From Patiria miniata (Eukaryota > Echinodermata > Asteroidea > Valvatida > Asterinidae): a DNA stretch of 64,000 nt. The DNA lies in contig NW_024037060.1 of NCBI RefSeq assembly GCF_015706575.1, positions 69,501 through 133,500 of the forward strand, in the 5' to 3' direction. This document shows positions 21,531 through 34,000 of this stretch, in pieces. Each line of letters begins with the position of its first letter. The first letter of the stretch is position 1. The translations under genes were made by a program, and so were the position numbers. The notes below the pieces were generated by a model. That model ran no database searches. It saw only the letters and a program-made list of their open reading frames with translations, and was not told the origin of the DNA.

Positions 21531-21886
21531 TAAGCAGTAGTTATTACCACATGGTGTTACCGCAAACCGAAACGATACAAATACGGACTCATTGGTTGAA
21601 TGGCGCATGCCCAAGTTAAGATAAGTAGAACTCTGACAGATCACGTGTAAAGACCAAATTGCACGAAGGAGTCCAAATTTCATACGACACCTGTCAAAGT
21701 AAATCGCACAAGTCCAGTCACAAGAAACTGGGGATGAACGATAACACTTTAACAGTAGAATGTCTTTTGTCGCAGTTAATTTAAAATAGTTTGTGACTTG
21801 AAGACTCATTGACTTGTGATGGACACATGAGGGGCTCGACTACAAATAAAGTAATTTTGGAATGATTTAATGAACCTATTATTGGT

Positions 21887-22051
21887 TCAAACTACGGTGA
21901 TAGTGTTGATGTCATTATGTCCCGGGTTCTGCTCCCCTTCGGTCCAGGTGATAAGTTCAGTGAAGCGGGCCTCCACGCAGTGCGCTGTCAGGCGGGCTTC
22001 GGGGTCGCAGTCCCAGCAATCCTCCACGGTGGCTGCTACAAGCTGCATGCC
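21887..22051 (-). CDS. TGFBR2: TGFBR2 coding exon 6 (kinase C-lobe end, stop)
   Basis: Acceptor TTTGCAG|GGC at 22052/22051; stop TGA at 21889-21887. It encodes [20 protein letters not shown] followed by [16 protein letters not shown] and a short acidic tail ending NTITVV. It aligns with human [20 protein letters not shown]. Confidence 0.94.
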   Translation of the reverse strand, partial: GMQLVAATVEDCWDCDPEARLTAHCVEARFTELITWTEGEQNPGHNDINTITVV

Positions 22052-25000
22052 CTGCAAATCGAAAAAAAATATATAGACCAAATTTCCTGACGAAGGGACA
22101 TGTCCCACAGGGAACATTTTCGCTGGTATAACTAACTTGGAACCAACTCAATGCAATGCAAGCTAAACAGGCGAATTGGTCAATATGCAAAGTCTACTGT
22201 GTGAATGTTGTATGCATATCCGCTATCCAGTCTTTATATAGAGATCAGTCGTTCGAACCCACATACCACGGCATGTGACCATTGGTTGGCATCACGTGAC
22301 CACAATATGCAATAATGTGACATGGCCTACACAATAATCGCTCTCTGCGCTGCCACTCAATTTGAAGTTACATTAAGATCCGTGGCTGTGACGTCGTGAA
22401 AATTCCGTCCACGGTCAGTCGAGGACATAATAGAGCTAGGGCCTATATTAAAGTATTCGATACAAATCTACATAATCACTCTTGATCAGGGGCCATTGGT
22501 CGACTATAATAATTTGTGGCGTAATTTCAAACGATAGTCGGAAAGTCATCACGAAACTTCTTGGTACCGGCTGCTGCCCGGCCTCGAATACTATAGTCAA
22601 ACTCATCAGTACAATTGTGGTACTAGCGTGGGTTCGAGAGAACCATAGCCCTTGCTCAAATTTAATCAAAATTATGCTGTTGTTTCATTGACAACACCTC
22701 GATTAACGATTTAAGTTAATACAGCCCTGTGTATTTATAGGTTTTAAAACAGCGGTTTTACCATGCCGTGAATTGTGTATATAATCATCTGCAGTATGTA
22801 TATCGGCCTTTGTTGTGTACGGCTAGGGCTATGCACAAATAGCGCACTGATGGATAGGCTACCCAAGTTGTTGCCACAATATTTGATTTTCGGCAAGTCC
22901 TAGGCTATTATTATACACTATAGCTTAAAGTATAAGCGCAAAAAGTACCATCTCGTCTTACATGGTGGTCACGTGTCATCATGACTCTTTTCGGTCGTGG
23001 TTTCATTCTGATATTCGTTCAAAATGAAATAAAAATATAAATAAAAAAAATGATGAAACAGTCGACGAGAAATCACTGCTCATTGTCTGGCTTTGCATGT
23101 TTCGACAGCGGCGGCGGCGGCGGCGTTGGACATGAGCTGTTAACCTCTGGAATTTCTTACCGTATTTTCATGCCACGAGTCTGGGATGGCCGGTCGTTCT
23201 CTCTGAAGTGATACCACCGTTTTCATGTCCTCGATGTTCGCACGGCCCGGCACGCTGTCGTGAAACGGCAGCTGGTGTTCCAGCTCTGCCGACACCACTG
23301 CAAAGGAAGATCGAAATAAAACCTTTTTATCTGTCTTTGTCGTTATGCAAAACAAATCATCGCACGGCATCCATCAATATTTGTATCATACATCTTGATT
23401 TTTGTCCTGGTTGGCTAAATCATGGTCACGTGGGGTTCACTGTGCAGCCTGAACAACTGAGTGTTCTGAGTAAAAAGAATTTTGAAGTATGGGGATTTAT
23501 CACTGGTGTCTATATGGGAATTGGTTGCATATAAACGTGCACTACCCATTGCCAGACATAGAAAGTTGACCTCGGCAACTTGCGAGACAAGACGACAAAA
23601 CGAGTCTTCCTGTACAACACTGAGACCAATGCGCACGCGATCAAAAAATATGTTTTGATCATAATAAGTTTACTGTGTCATTACTGTTCAGGACTTAAGG
23701 TAAAGTACCTATGTATAACAATGATGCATGTCCAAAACCAAAAGAAAGCCAATTTGGGGATCGTTATGAAAGGTTTTTTGTTTTGTTGTTTACATGAACG
23801 TGTTTTTATTCAAGGGCTTTTGGACAAAGTATAATCCTCCTACATGTCAGCCAATAATGTACAATATGCGATTGTGGATGGCATGTTTGAGCTACCCTGA
23901 AACAGTGTAGGGGCCTAGGCCTATAAAGTCCAGTTACACCGGCAGCCCATACACTACAGTACAGTTGGATGATTTGAAAGCACGTGCATGTTATGGAAAA
24001 TTACAGGACATGCAGCGTCCGACTATTGCGTGATGTTATGCCAAACTTAGCAGATTTCATATCCGATTCTCGACTTCCCAGCGGATCCCGCCACCAGTGG
24101 GTAGTGGGTCAGGGACAGCAACCGGGAGGAGGTGAAGTAAAACAAACACGAACAACCCCGTGAATCCAGTCATTATGATTGTGATTGAAGCTAGCACAGT
24201 CTGCAAACAGTTGGAAACATTTAACAATAGAATGCGTAGACTGTCTCGGTCGTTTGACTTCGTTCTTTACCCATACAGCAAACGGCATTGGGTCACTAAT
24301 CATATCAGGGTAGGAAGTGTTTTTGATAATCATTAAAGTAACAGCAAAACAAGCTAGGCTTGCCCAATTTTATTTACGAATGAGTATTATTTGAAGGCTT
24401 AATTGCACATGGTACAAGATTGTGAACATTTATGAATCGTTCCTGTACGTGTGAGCAGTAATTGCAAGCACCTGAACTTTATAGCCCATAAAATTAATGA
24501 CTTCTGATGATCTTTTTTTGATTTACTAGATTTCGTTTTGTTTCGTTTCGGGAGAAGTAACTAAAATGCATTTTGGAGCATCCCGATCCTCATGCCAAAA
24601 TATTCCTCTTCGAGGGCAAATGTGGGCTATCTTGATTCCACTCTTCAGTCGATAGACGACCATGAACTCAAAACCTGCCGGACTTAAGTTCAACGTAGAA
24701 TATTCGCCAATAGACCTCATGCAGAAGACTCTGTGCTGACGACAGGGTTTCCGAAAATGTATGAACGTTTCCGAAGAGGTTTTCGTCGACACTCGGTTGT
24801 TCGAGGTAGCTCGGATATTTTCGGGTGTAAAATGATTTAGTATAACAAATGTCATGCTTGTCACTTCAGCCCTGAAAAGTTTTGAGTTCATCACGGCTCG
24901 CATCTACGAAATTCAATGCCAGTCATAATTCTCATGCAGTATCTGTGTTTCATATCCTTTTAGGTATTTTGCATCGAGTACAAACTCGTACGAGGGCAGG

Positions 25001-28000
25001 TCTTTGCTGTGTCATGATCAATGTTTGGATGTGCGATGGTGATTACCTTGATGTGTTAAGAGACGTCAGGTCAGCGTCATCAGGTCAGGGAACCAGACTA
25101 GAAAAAAAAATTACCCGCGTGTATAATCTCTTGGGGGCGCTTCGAGCCTAAACTTTGTCTCGGGTCTAATACGATTCCTGCTTACCATCGCCAACGTAGC
25201 AACGTTTGGCTATCTCCCAAACGATCAGGCTGAGGGAGTACACGTCCATTTGTTTGAAGGACTCGATGTCGTGGAGGTTGACCTTACTCTCCAAAGCTTC
25301 GGGTGCCATGTAGCGAGGGGTACCCGCCTATTGGACAACAGAGGGAGAGAATCTGATGTGATTGGCTCTTGAGCGGAAACCAATAGTTAGGCTTGCTTTG
25401 AGTATGGCCATACAGATACGAAATGTTAATGAATTAATATAATCGTTCTATTTCCGAAAAGAACAACGACCGTTTGTCAAACTTGACCAATATGCACGAT
25501 ACTAAGTACGAGAATCGTCTTGGACAATGTTCCAGGATATGTTTAGAATTATATGTCACCAAGTCCGCTTTAATGCTATGTCACTTACCTGACCGCTGTT
25601 GGCCAGTTGGTCTATTGACAACGTAGGGTCTAGTTGTATAGACAACCCAAAATCTGCTATGGCACACGTCCCGTCATTTCTCACCAACACGTTGGAGCTC
25701 TTGAGATCCCTGTGTGCCACGGGGATCTTGTGGAGGCCATGAGGTCCATATACGTCGGCGTGTAAGTGGGCCACCCCACGTGCCGTGGTACCCGATAGTC
25801 GGCACATCTCCTGCCAGCCCACGGTATGATGCTTCAGGTACTGGTACAGGCAGCCCTTGGGGTAGTACTTTGTGACCAGCCAGAACTGGCGCTGGGAGTC
25901 ATAGCTGCCTGGCCGCACCTCGGCTGCAATGAACTCCACCACGTTCTCGTGTTTGAGCATGACCGTCTCGTCGGTGAACATCTCCTTCTCCACGCTCCAA
26001 GAGGCCGAGTCCATCTCGTGAAAGATCTTGACAGCCACAGCCGTCTCGACACCACCCTCGGCTTGCTTCAAGTCCGCCTTCCAGACTGCGCCGAAGCGCC
26101 CTCTCCCGATGACGGTGTTCAGCGATATGGGCAGGTAGTTGCCGCGCAGGTGCACGGGACTCTCAGGTGGGGTGTCTTGGCCTATGACCTTGACGTCACT
26201 ATCCTCGGTTGTCAAGTCCAGGCTGGTACTCTCCGTTGGAGGGTGCATCTTGCGGTCCTGCTTCAGCCTCTGACAGTAGCGGTGAAGGTAGAAACCGGTG
26301 ACGACAAACACAACGACGAGGACAATCACTGCGAGAAGGCCTAGTGGTAGCACGATAGCAAGGATTTGCTTCCCTCCATCTACACAATGTAAACAAAATA
26401 CCGAACCAAAGACACACCCCGGATGGAAAAAAAGACGAAATCAATATTAAGTTAATACGATTAAAACAAATACCTCAAGGCTCTAAAGGTACACGGGCCA
26501 CTTCATTCCTGATTTAAAGAGTCGGCGCAAGGCAATACAAATATCTTCCATACGAACACATTAATGACTAGTTGAGTACGAAATGTACATGCAAACCATG
26601 CTGATATGATTGGTATAAGAATGTGATTAATTGATTTTTTTTATTTTGTTCAGAGTTATTTGAGTTGAGTAGCTGTGTTAATAAAGACAAAAGGTGTCAT
26701 GTTAGTAGAGTGATGTTGAAACTGGTCCAGATGCGCTATGCATCTTTGGGGATGCATCTTCATGTAGGCCTACCGTACTTACCTGTCCCATCATCAGATG
26801 ACCCGACCTTGTCATTCGGCGTGGTCACAATGTCAGATGCACCCTTGGAAGGAGTCCCTTGAAGCGTGTTGGATGCATCGGGCTTTATCGTGCCATCCGT
26901 CTCGGCCACCACGGTGGGGAGTTTGGGCTCCTCGGCACCCGGCAAGTAAATGGCGTCGTTGCAGTAATCGTGCGTGCACGTGCAGGTGTAAGAGAAGGAG
27001 TCGTCCGCGGATCCTCCGGAGTAGTCCACGCCACTGTCCAGCACGACACCGCAGAAGTGAGGCGTGACGTCGGTCTCCTTGAGCGAGTAGTCCTGTTCGA
27101 AGCACATCAAGGATGCCCGCTGGGGGGCATCGCTGCCGTTGACAGACGCCGCGTCCGGGTCGAGATACGTGGCCACCAGGCAGTAAGAGTTCTCGCCGCG
27201 ACAAGCGACTTTCTGGTCGCAACGGCTTCGACAGACCATGCGGTCCATGTCGCAGTCTACGATAGTATTCTCGCAGCCAAAGCAGTGAGTGGCTGCCTCG
27301 GTGGAAGCGGCCAACCAGGCACAGATGATCACTTCAATATAAAACAGGATGGAAAAGCTAATTAAGGAACTGTTATCATCGTCTGGCACATCTTACGAAG
27401 CTTTACCCCCATCCCTGTGTGACACCGGGGGAGGATCGGTGTCGAAATGGGAATGAGGGACGGCATCTTGCAAACAGGTATATGGCATAGTTTTGCTAAA
27501 AATACTGTTGATTCTCAGTGAAATTGGAGACAAATAAACAATATCTGGATGGTGCATTAAAAGTCAGATCAAAGAGGTTCCGTCATTATTTTGAACGAGT
27601 CGACTTTTTCCCAGGTCACAGTTACCAATTACTAAGGAATATAACAACCGACCGTATTTTGTCCAAACGTCCAGAGATACTAATTAACCTGCCTGGGAAT
27701 AGGAACACGACGGGAAGGCCCCCACGATAACTATAGGACGGATCCACGTTTGAATCAAGTGGGTGTTAGCTACCAAGAGGGGGGGGGGGGGGGGGGTAGC
27801 AGGCATTAGCTGTGTTTTTCTGAAAGATTTTCCCTTTTTTGGCGGCCCAGGAGTGGGGGTGGGGTGGTTTAATCCCTGCCCCCAGATCCGCCACTGCAAC
27901 TGGTCTGTGCACGATGTTTTCATACATGATCCTTTACGTTTTCATGTGTTTCAATTTTGCATTCGACGCTGCCAACGTAGCATTATCATGCAGCCTTTCT

Positions 28001-31000
28001 TCTATATCATACCTGCCGTCCATTCATTCATGGGATGGACTCACAGTAAATGTTAGGCCTATATCTTTATATTATTGTCTATTGAATACAAAAATGTAAG
28101 TGATATAGTGGTATCGTACTGGGTATATAAGAAGCCAGTTAGTCTATTATACCCCATACATTCCGCCTTTTTTCAACACGAGTGCACGTCCAAGAAAAGT
28201 TATTGGAACGTTTGAAGTTTGTAGTAATCTGGGCCAACCAATGGATTTTATTGTGTATTACGATCGAGGTCACGAAAAGAACTGTGGCCTAAATAATAGA
28301 TACGAATTCAGCTCAGGAATATCAGGAAGTACGCGTTATTACTGATTGTGGTTTCAATAAAATCTATTTGGTTTTATCTATTTTATCAGAGATGACGAAA
28401 ATAGTCAACAAATCTTTCTTTTAAGCATCCTCTAATAAATATACCTATTAAACCCCAGTGGCGTATGCAGGATTTTTGTTGGCGGGGGCCCGGAGGGCCG
28501 GGGGGGGGGGGGGGGGGGAGAGAAGCAGACCCTCCATGCTCCACGGTGCATGCTCAATAAGAACGCCATAATACGCTACTGCTAAAGCTATATCATCTAT
28601 GGACGAGTGAATGAAACTAATCTATAACGTATATAAACCTTGTCCAGTCGGTAATCATAATGCATCATAGCAGCTATACCTATTGAAATGGTGACAGCTG
28701 GAAAGCTATACAGCGTGTAATTAATTACGCGAAGGCCTTAAAGAACATTTTGTTCCCCAAAAATCCAGTTGTGCTTACATAGTCTCCTTTACAGTAACGT
28801 TTATTTTTGAAACGTTGCTTCAAACATAGGTGCTTCGTCGTGGGAGCTGATTTTCGCTGAGGGTCAGCCACTTGAAGTGTCCTCTTTATTAATCCTTTTC
28901 CAATGAGTGACTAGCCTAACTGACTGACTGACTGACTCCCCGACTGTCAAGTGTGAGCCGGGTAGTTCTGTCGTGTATGCCTTCCTCGCCGTTACTCAGA
29001 AATTTGAAAACAAATTAACAACAAAAACACCATACAGGAATCAGGAAGATTTCAACGAGAACACAACACGCGGCGACGTACGGTACGGATACGCGCATCC
29101 TGCCGTGTTTGCCACAGTCTGCATGGCTACTACGCAGACTTAGCAAGCACGCTTTTTATTCAGTCAGTATCTAACCAACACGTAGGCCCGGGCCTATGCG
29201 TAAAACAAATATATCGGCCAACGCTCTCTTACGTCATCCGTTGTTTCTTCTATCATTTCGATGTGAAAAACGTGGGTTCGATTCCCATTCATTCATTTCT
29301 CCTAAAAATATAACTTGTCTCCGCCATTTCTGTCGAATTTAACTTCTTCCTCACAATGCAATACATTTCACCTTTTCTTTCTGACAAATATAATGGCTTT
29401 GAAGATTTTTTTTTATAGAAAAGGAAGTGAATGTCTGTAAGAACCGACGCGTGCGTGGACAGAACTAAGTCTAGACAAAAAAATATTTCGGAGGGCTTGC
29501 ACGCGAAGTGAGAATACGTTTGATTATTGTTTGGTATACAACAAAAAACATATTCACGGATTTGTAGATTGGTTTTAATATTCTTCAAACTTAAATATGT
29601 AAGAGGAAAACACAAAGTATAGCTTGCATGGTATGAATGCTTCGATTGAGGTTACTCATCTTCAGAACCGCTTACTTAAAGGGTCGTGTTATGTAACGTT
29701 TTAAATGCAATCCTTGAAAATGCACCTTGTGTCCTATTTGGTTTTTATGCTAATCGGCGAATTTCCAGAAGTGTGATGTCATTTCAGGTACAAACCTCAA
29801 TGTTACAGCCATTTCAGCACCAAAAGTTGCCAGAATATTGGATATTGTGCTGTCGATCTTCGGTGATTCGTTGATGTGTCAGTATATATGACAGTAAGCC
29901 TATGAGCAAATTTATCTTACAAATATTTATCTTACAAAAGTTTTCAATGAGCTATTTTGGGTTCAAAATGTAAACAGAAAACCCCAAACGGAACAGTGAC
30001 ATCACAGTAACAGCGCCTCGAGGCTAAGTTGTCAGAAAAAGCCTTTTTTATGTTTAAAGAAATGCACTTTTCAAAAAGATTAACCAAAGACGGATGTCAA
30101 ATAGTTTTCATACAATGTAGGAGGAGTAGTCAGTTGCACAAAATATGTTCCTAAGTAAAGTTCATGTCCTGAAACCTTTCAGAGTTATGCGGAGTCCAAC
30201 CCGAAGTTTTCATACCAACATATATTCCAAACACCAAAAGCTTTTTCTGCCGAAGAAAATGCATGCGAGAATAGCTATCACTGTCAATGTGAAAATGAAA
30301 ACCCCCGGTGCTGTTACAAATTGAAGTCGTCGTATATCAGGTTGAGGACAGACATTTCAAGAAGCTGTGGGCTGACGAAAGAGTGTCAGGAAAGCGAAGA
30401 TAGCGTTAGGGCCTACATAGCAAAGATCAAGGGCTATAGTCATGTATGGCAGCGGACCATCCTGTTTTTTTTAAATGCGTAAACAAAATCTGGCTTTTCT
30501 TTTTAATAAGATTATTGTTAAAATCATTAAGATTGCATGACTTGTATTCAAAATAACACAGGTGTATGAAGATCGTAAATATACAGCTGAAACTGACAAA
30601 AACACTTTTCACTTTAGATCTATGTGAACGAAACACTATTACGATCATACATGTTTTTTTCTGAGCCGAAGTAAATATTATCAAAACTATTTACTTAACG
30701 TAAGCTATAGAATGATGTGGGTGGTAAGGAAGTATTAAGGCAGGAGACGAGTAAGTATGTCAATAACCAATCCGCATGCTGAATTCAGCTGTAAATAAAA
30801 TCATCAAAGACGAAAATCGGCCAAAACCGTGGTAATTATTTTCCCATTGTGACTCATTATCCATTATCATCACAACTTATGAAATCGTTTACTTATCTGT
30901 TCATTTTGACGATTAAAAGATACCCCATGCTCTTCAAAATGTTTAAAAATGCATTTTGTTTTTCCTAACGAATTTTCAAATTTTTACTTTTTTTCCTCCA

Positions 31001-34000
31001 ATTGTTATGTTTTGTTTTAGCGAGAAAAACTACTTCTGCAACCCTATGAATAAGAGCTTTCATTTTGTGCATAAATATCCCGCCCTGCGAGACCTAAAAC
31101 ATTGTTTGGCAGACAATAATTCGAATTTAAGAAGTAATTCAATAACTAAACATCGGTGCAATTTTTTTTGGGTTCGATATCTCATTCAAAAGTGAACAAC
31201 TGTTATAGGCCTATTGCTAGGAAATTAGCAATTGAAAAACATTTTTCGAGGTAAAACTCAAGAATAGCCGAGCACGTTTCGGATTCGTCAATTGCGATAC
31301 TATGTATGCCTAGTGATTATGATCCTATAACTTCGCAAAATGAAGGTCTGTTCGCCTAGCCTATTACCCTCCCTTCCAGCCACTTCATTATTCTTGTAGG
31401 CTCATACGACTTCCGTGTATAATATCAAGGGAGTGGTGCCCTTTCGTCGTTTTAGTTGTTATGACCCATTTCCAGTTGTCACAATTTATCAACGAGTAGT
31501 TGGGGAACAACCAAAAGGTTGAGCGTAGCAAAGTCTGTCCGTTTGGGTTCGCGCGCGAATGGACTGAGTCTGATGTAGCTCAGACATGGCCTACGCAAAA
31601 CATGATGGTTATACAGCCATGTGGTTGCGAAGGGCGATTTCTAAAGGTTAGGTAACACTTTATTTTGAATGAAACTACATATGCACAGAAATGTTCACAC
31701 AGGCGGGCGAAATCTTTGAAAATTAATTTCTCCCGTTTGGACGACCGTATCTTCATGTAACTTCCAGGGTTTATTTCCCTTGTAATGATCCAAGTATGCG
31801 CTAAAAATCGTTGTGAAATGTTCGTTACTTTTCGTTGAAATTGGAGAAATAGGCCTGGCTAAACGTGCATTTTTGAAAGTTGTAACACTGGCGTTTGAAA
31901 TATAGGTCAATTTATTCAAGCCTCACGAATGCTAATAAGGTTCCTATCCATTATGGTGTGCAGTAAAAATTTGCATAAAAGCCTCCTTTCCGAGTTATTA
32001 ATTAATAAATATCACCCTTTCTGCCGGCTTCCATTGGTCGATACCGAGACCCACGCCAAGTCACGCCGAGTGACGCTAATGAATATCATGTCTTTGTGTA
32101 TATGCCGGGCCGAAATCGGTCAAACATAGCGCCTACTGCAGGATCTATATACGCTGAAAAGCATGCACGTGTTGGGTAGGGAAAAAATCCTCTTCGAAAT
32201 TTTCCTTGGAGATAGTTCAAGGTGTAACACTGGCGTTTGCAAGAACAGATTAAGCTGAATTTCGGATATACTTAGATGATACAAGTGTTCAACTACTCGT
32301 GAAATAAAAAGTTGAGTAGATTCCTAGAAAGTGAAATAAATACATAAATTTGGGGAAGTTTTCGAACGATTTCTTCCAGACTTGAAGGTGAGCTTTACCA
32401 GTAACCAGTATTGACGTTTCGGCATCGATGACGGCGATTTTGTCACTAACATGAAGTTAAGAATTCGTTCTTCCGTTATGTTTTAACATTTCCAATCATA
32501 GTGAGCATATTTTCTGAGAAACACATGTCAAAAGGTCATTTTTTGGGGGGGGCGGGGTTTACGAATTTCACTGCTCTGTTACAGTGGCTACTGAGTACGT
32601 AATCGGATTAGCTTTGTTTGACAACGGGCCACGCTTCGCCTTCGCAACCTTATGGCTGTATACATACGAAAAAAGACCTGCAATATCATGGGTGCTCTGT
32701 GGTCACTCAGTGCATATTTTGGCAAAGTGTCAATGCCGACGAACAGGATCCACGTAAACTTCGCGTACTATACATGAAAGGACATTCATCTACACTTCGT
32801 TTTAATTCTCATGCACTTCCCACTGATGTCCACCACTGCATTAGCGGTATAAAGATATGTCTTTCTATACAACACGCCTTTAGACCGAACAACGATACAT
32901 CAAGTTCAAACAATTAATTAGTCCCCGATAATGACAGTCAGTCAGTGACATGAATCAGTGTAAAGTCACAAGTGAGTCAGTGAGATGGGTAACCAGTGTA
33001 TGTCATAAGTGACAATGAGTAAGTCAGTAAATAAGCCAGTCGGTGAGAGTTGCTAGAGGACAAGCACTCCAGACCGTGCAGTCAATACACCATGCACTTT
33101 TGAAAAGTCACTATAGGCTGCATTGATGAAAGCTGTAAAAGGGCCAAATGCGGCTTAATGGGTTGCAATTAAATAGCCTCTCGTGCAAGAAAGTAATCTG
33201 TTGTTTCAACGTGATATAGCCTGTAATACATCTCAGTAAACTAGGTTCATAGATTGTTTTGGTGCCTTAATTAATTTATGGTCTAATAATACCCAACTAC
33301 TTGCCATATTTCCATTCCAAAAGTTATGCCTTTCCTCAAGCGCATGCAATAACTACAGTAGTTAAACAGAGGTCGGCTCGTGGCGTGGGTCACAACCCGA
33401 GCTGTTCCAAAACGTACATGCTGCTACTAGTGCTAGCACGAATTACCCCCTCAAGCTCTTGTGGGATTTCCGAAGTGTTTCAAACCCGATTGTGTCTAGA
33501 ACGTCGACCAGACTTTACTCAGGCTCACCTTTCACTTCCTGATGCAAAGGTTTCTCTTTAACCCTCGCATTATAAAGAATGGACAGCCACACCCACTCCC
33601 ACACTGAACTGTATATGACAGGAACAGAATGTGTTTCCTCCGATGGTCTAGCCCTCTAAGTTTGGGTACTACTACGGGTACAATCAAGCAGCGCTGCATG
33701 TGGCGGTAGCATGGCAGGCATTTAACTCACAATGCCGTGCACTTGTGAAGGGAAATAAAATTCTATAAACAGGGCAATTGAATTTGTATTTATGAGGAAT
33801 AACGAAATAGGCCTCAGAAGTCTCTCTATATTGCAGTGGAGTGGAGGCATATAGAGATTATTCTTTTTCAAACTGGGCGATTTGCTTCAATATTTAATAC
33901 TTTCATCTTAAAAAAATATTAATCCAAAGTTATCAGTTTACCACCCTCCAACAAAAACCTAATAACAAATAGGCCTAATGATAACATAACTTTACAAAAA

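Larger units (their letters stand above)
17621..21886. other. Convergent intergenic region / TGFBR2 3' UTR
   Basis: Between the 3' ends of ATP5MC (plus) and TGFBR2 (minus). It contains C/G runs (18888-18898, 18926-18934, 19020-19038, 20197-20206, 20326-20338) and a transposon terminus reading CAGTGGCGCACCCAGGACC on the minus strand, ending at 19152. A structured repeat lies around 21375-21530. No gene is recognised; the TGFBR2 3' UTR end is not identifiable. Confidence 0.5.

Noticed and set aside
25826-26344. 172-codon plus-strand open frame
   Set aside because: Lies antisense to the TGFBR2 kinase exon, whose minus-strand protein is clearly conserved; the plus frame is a GC-rich shadow.
26833-27365. 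129-168-codon frames in other frames of the TGFBR2 ectodomain exon
   Set aside because: Overlap the conserved cysteine-rich ectodomain and show no domain of their own.
29262-29290. tRNA-like B box (GGGTTCGATTCCCA)
   Set aside because: No A box, acceptor stem or cloverleaf could be formed upstream.
31565-31640. A-box-like TAGCTCAG as a possible tRNA or tRNA-derived SINE
   Set aside because: No B box at the right distance and no folding arms.
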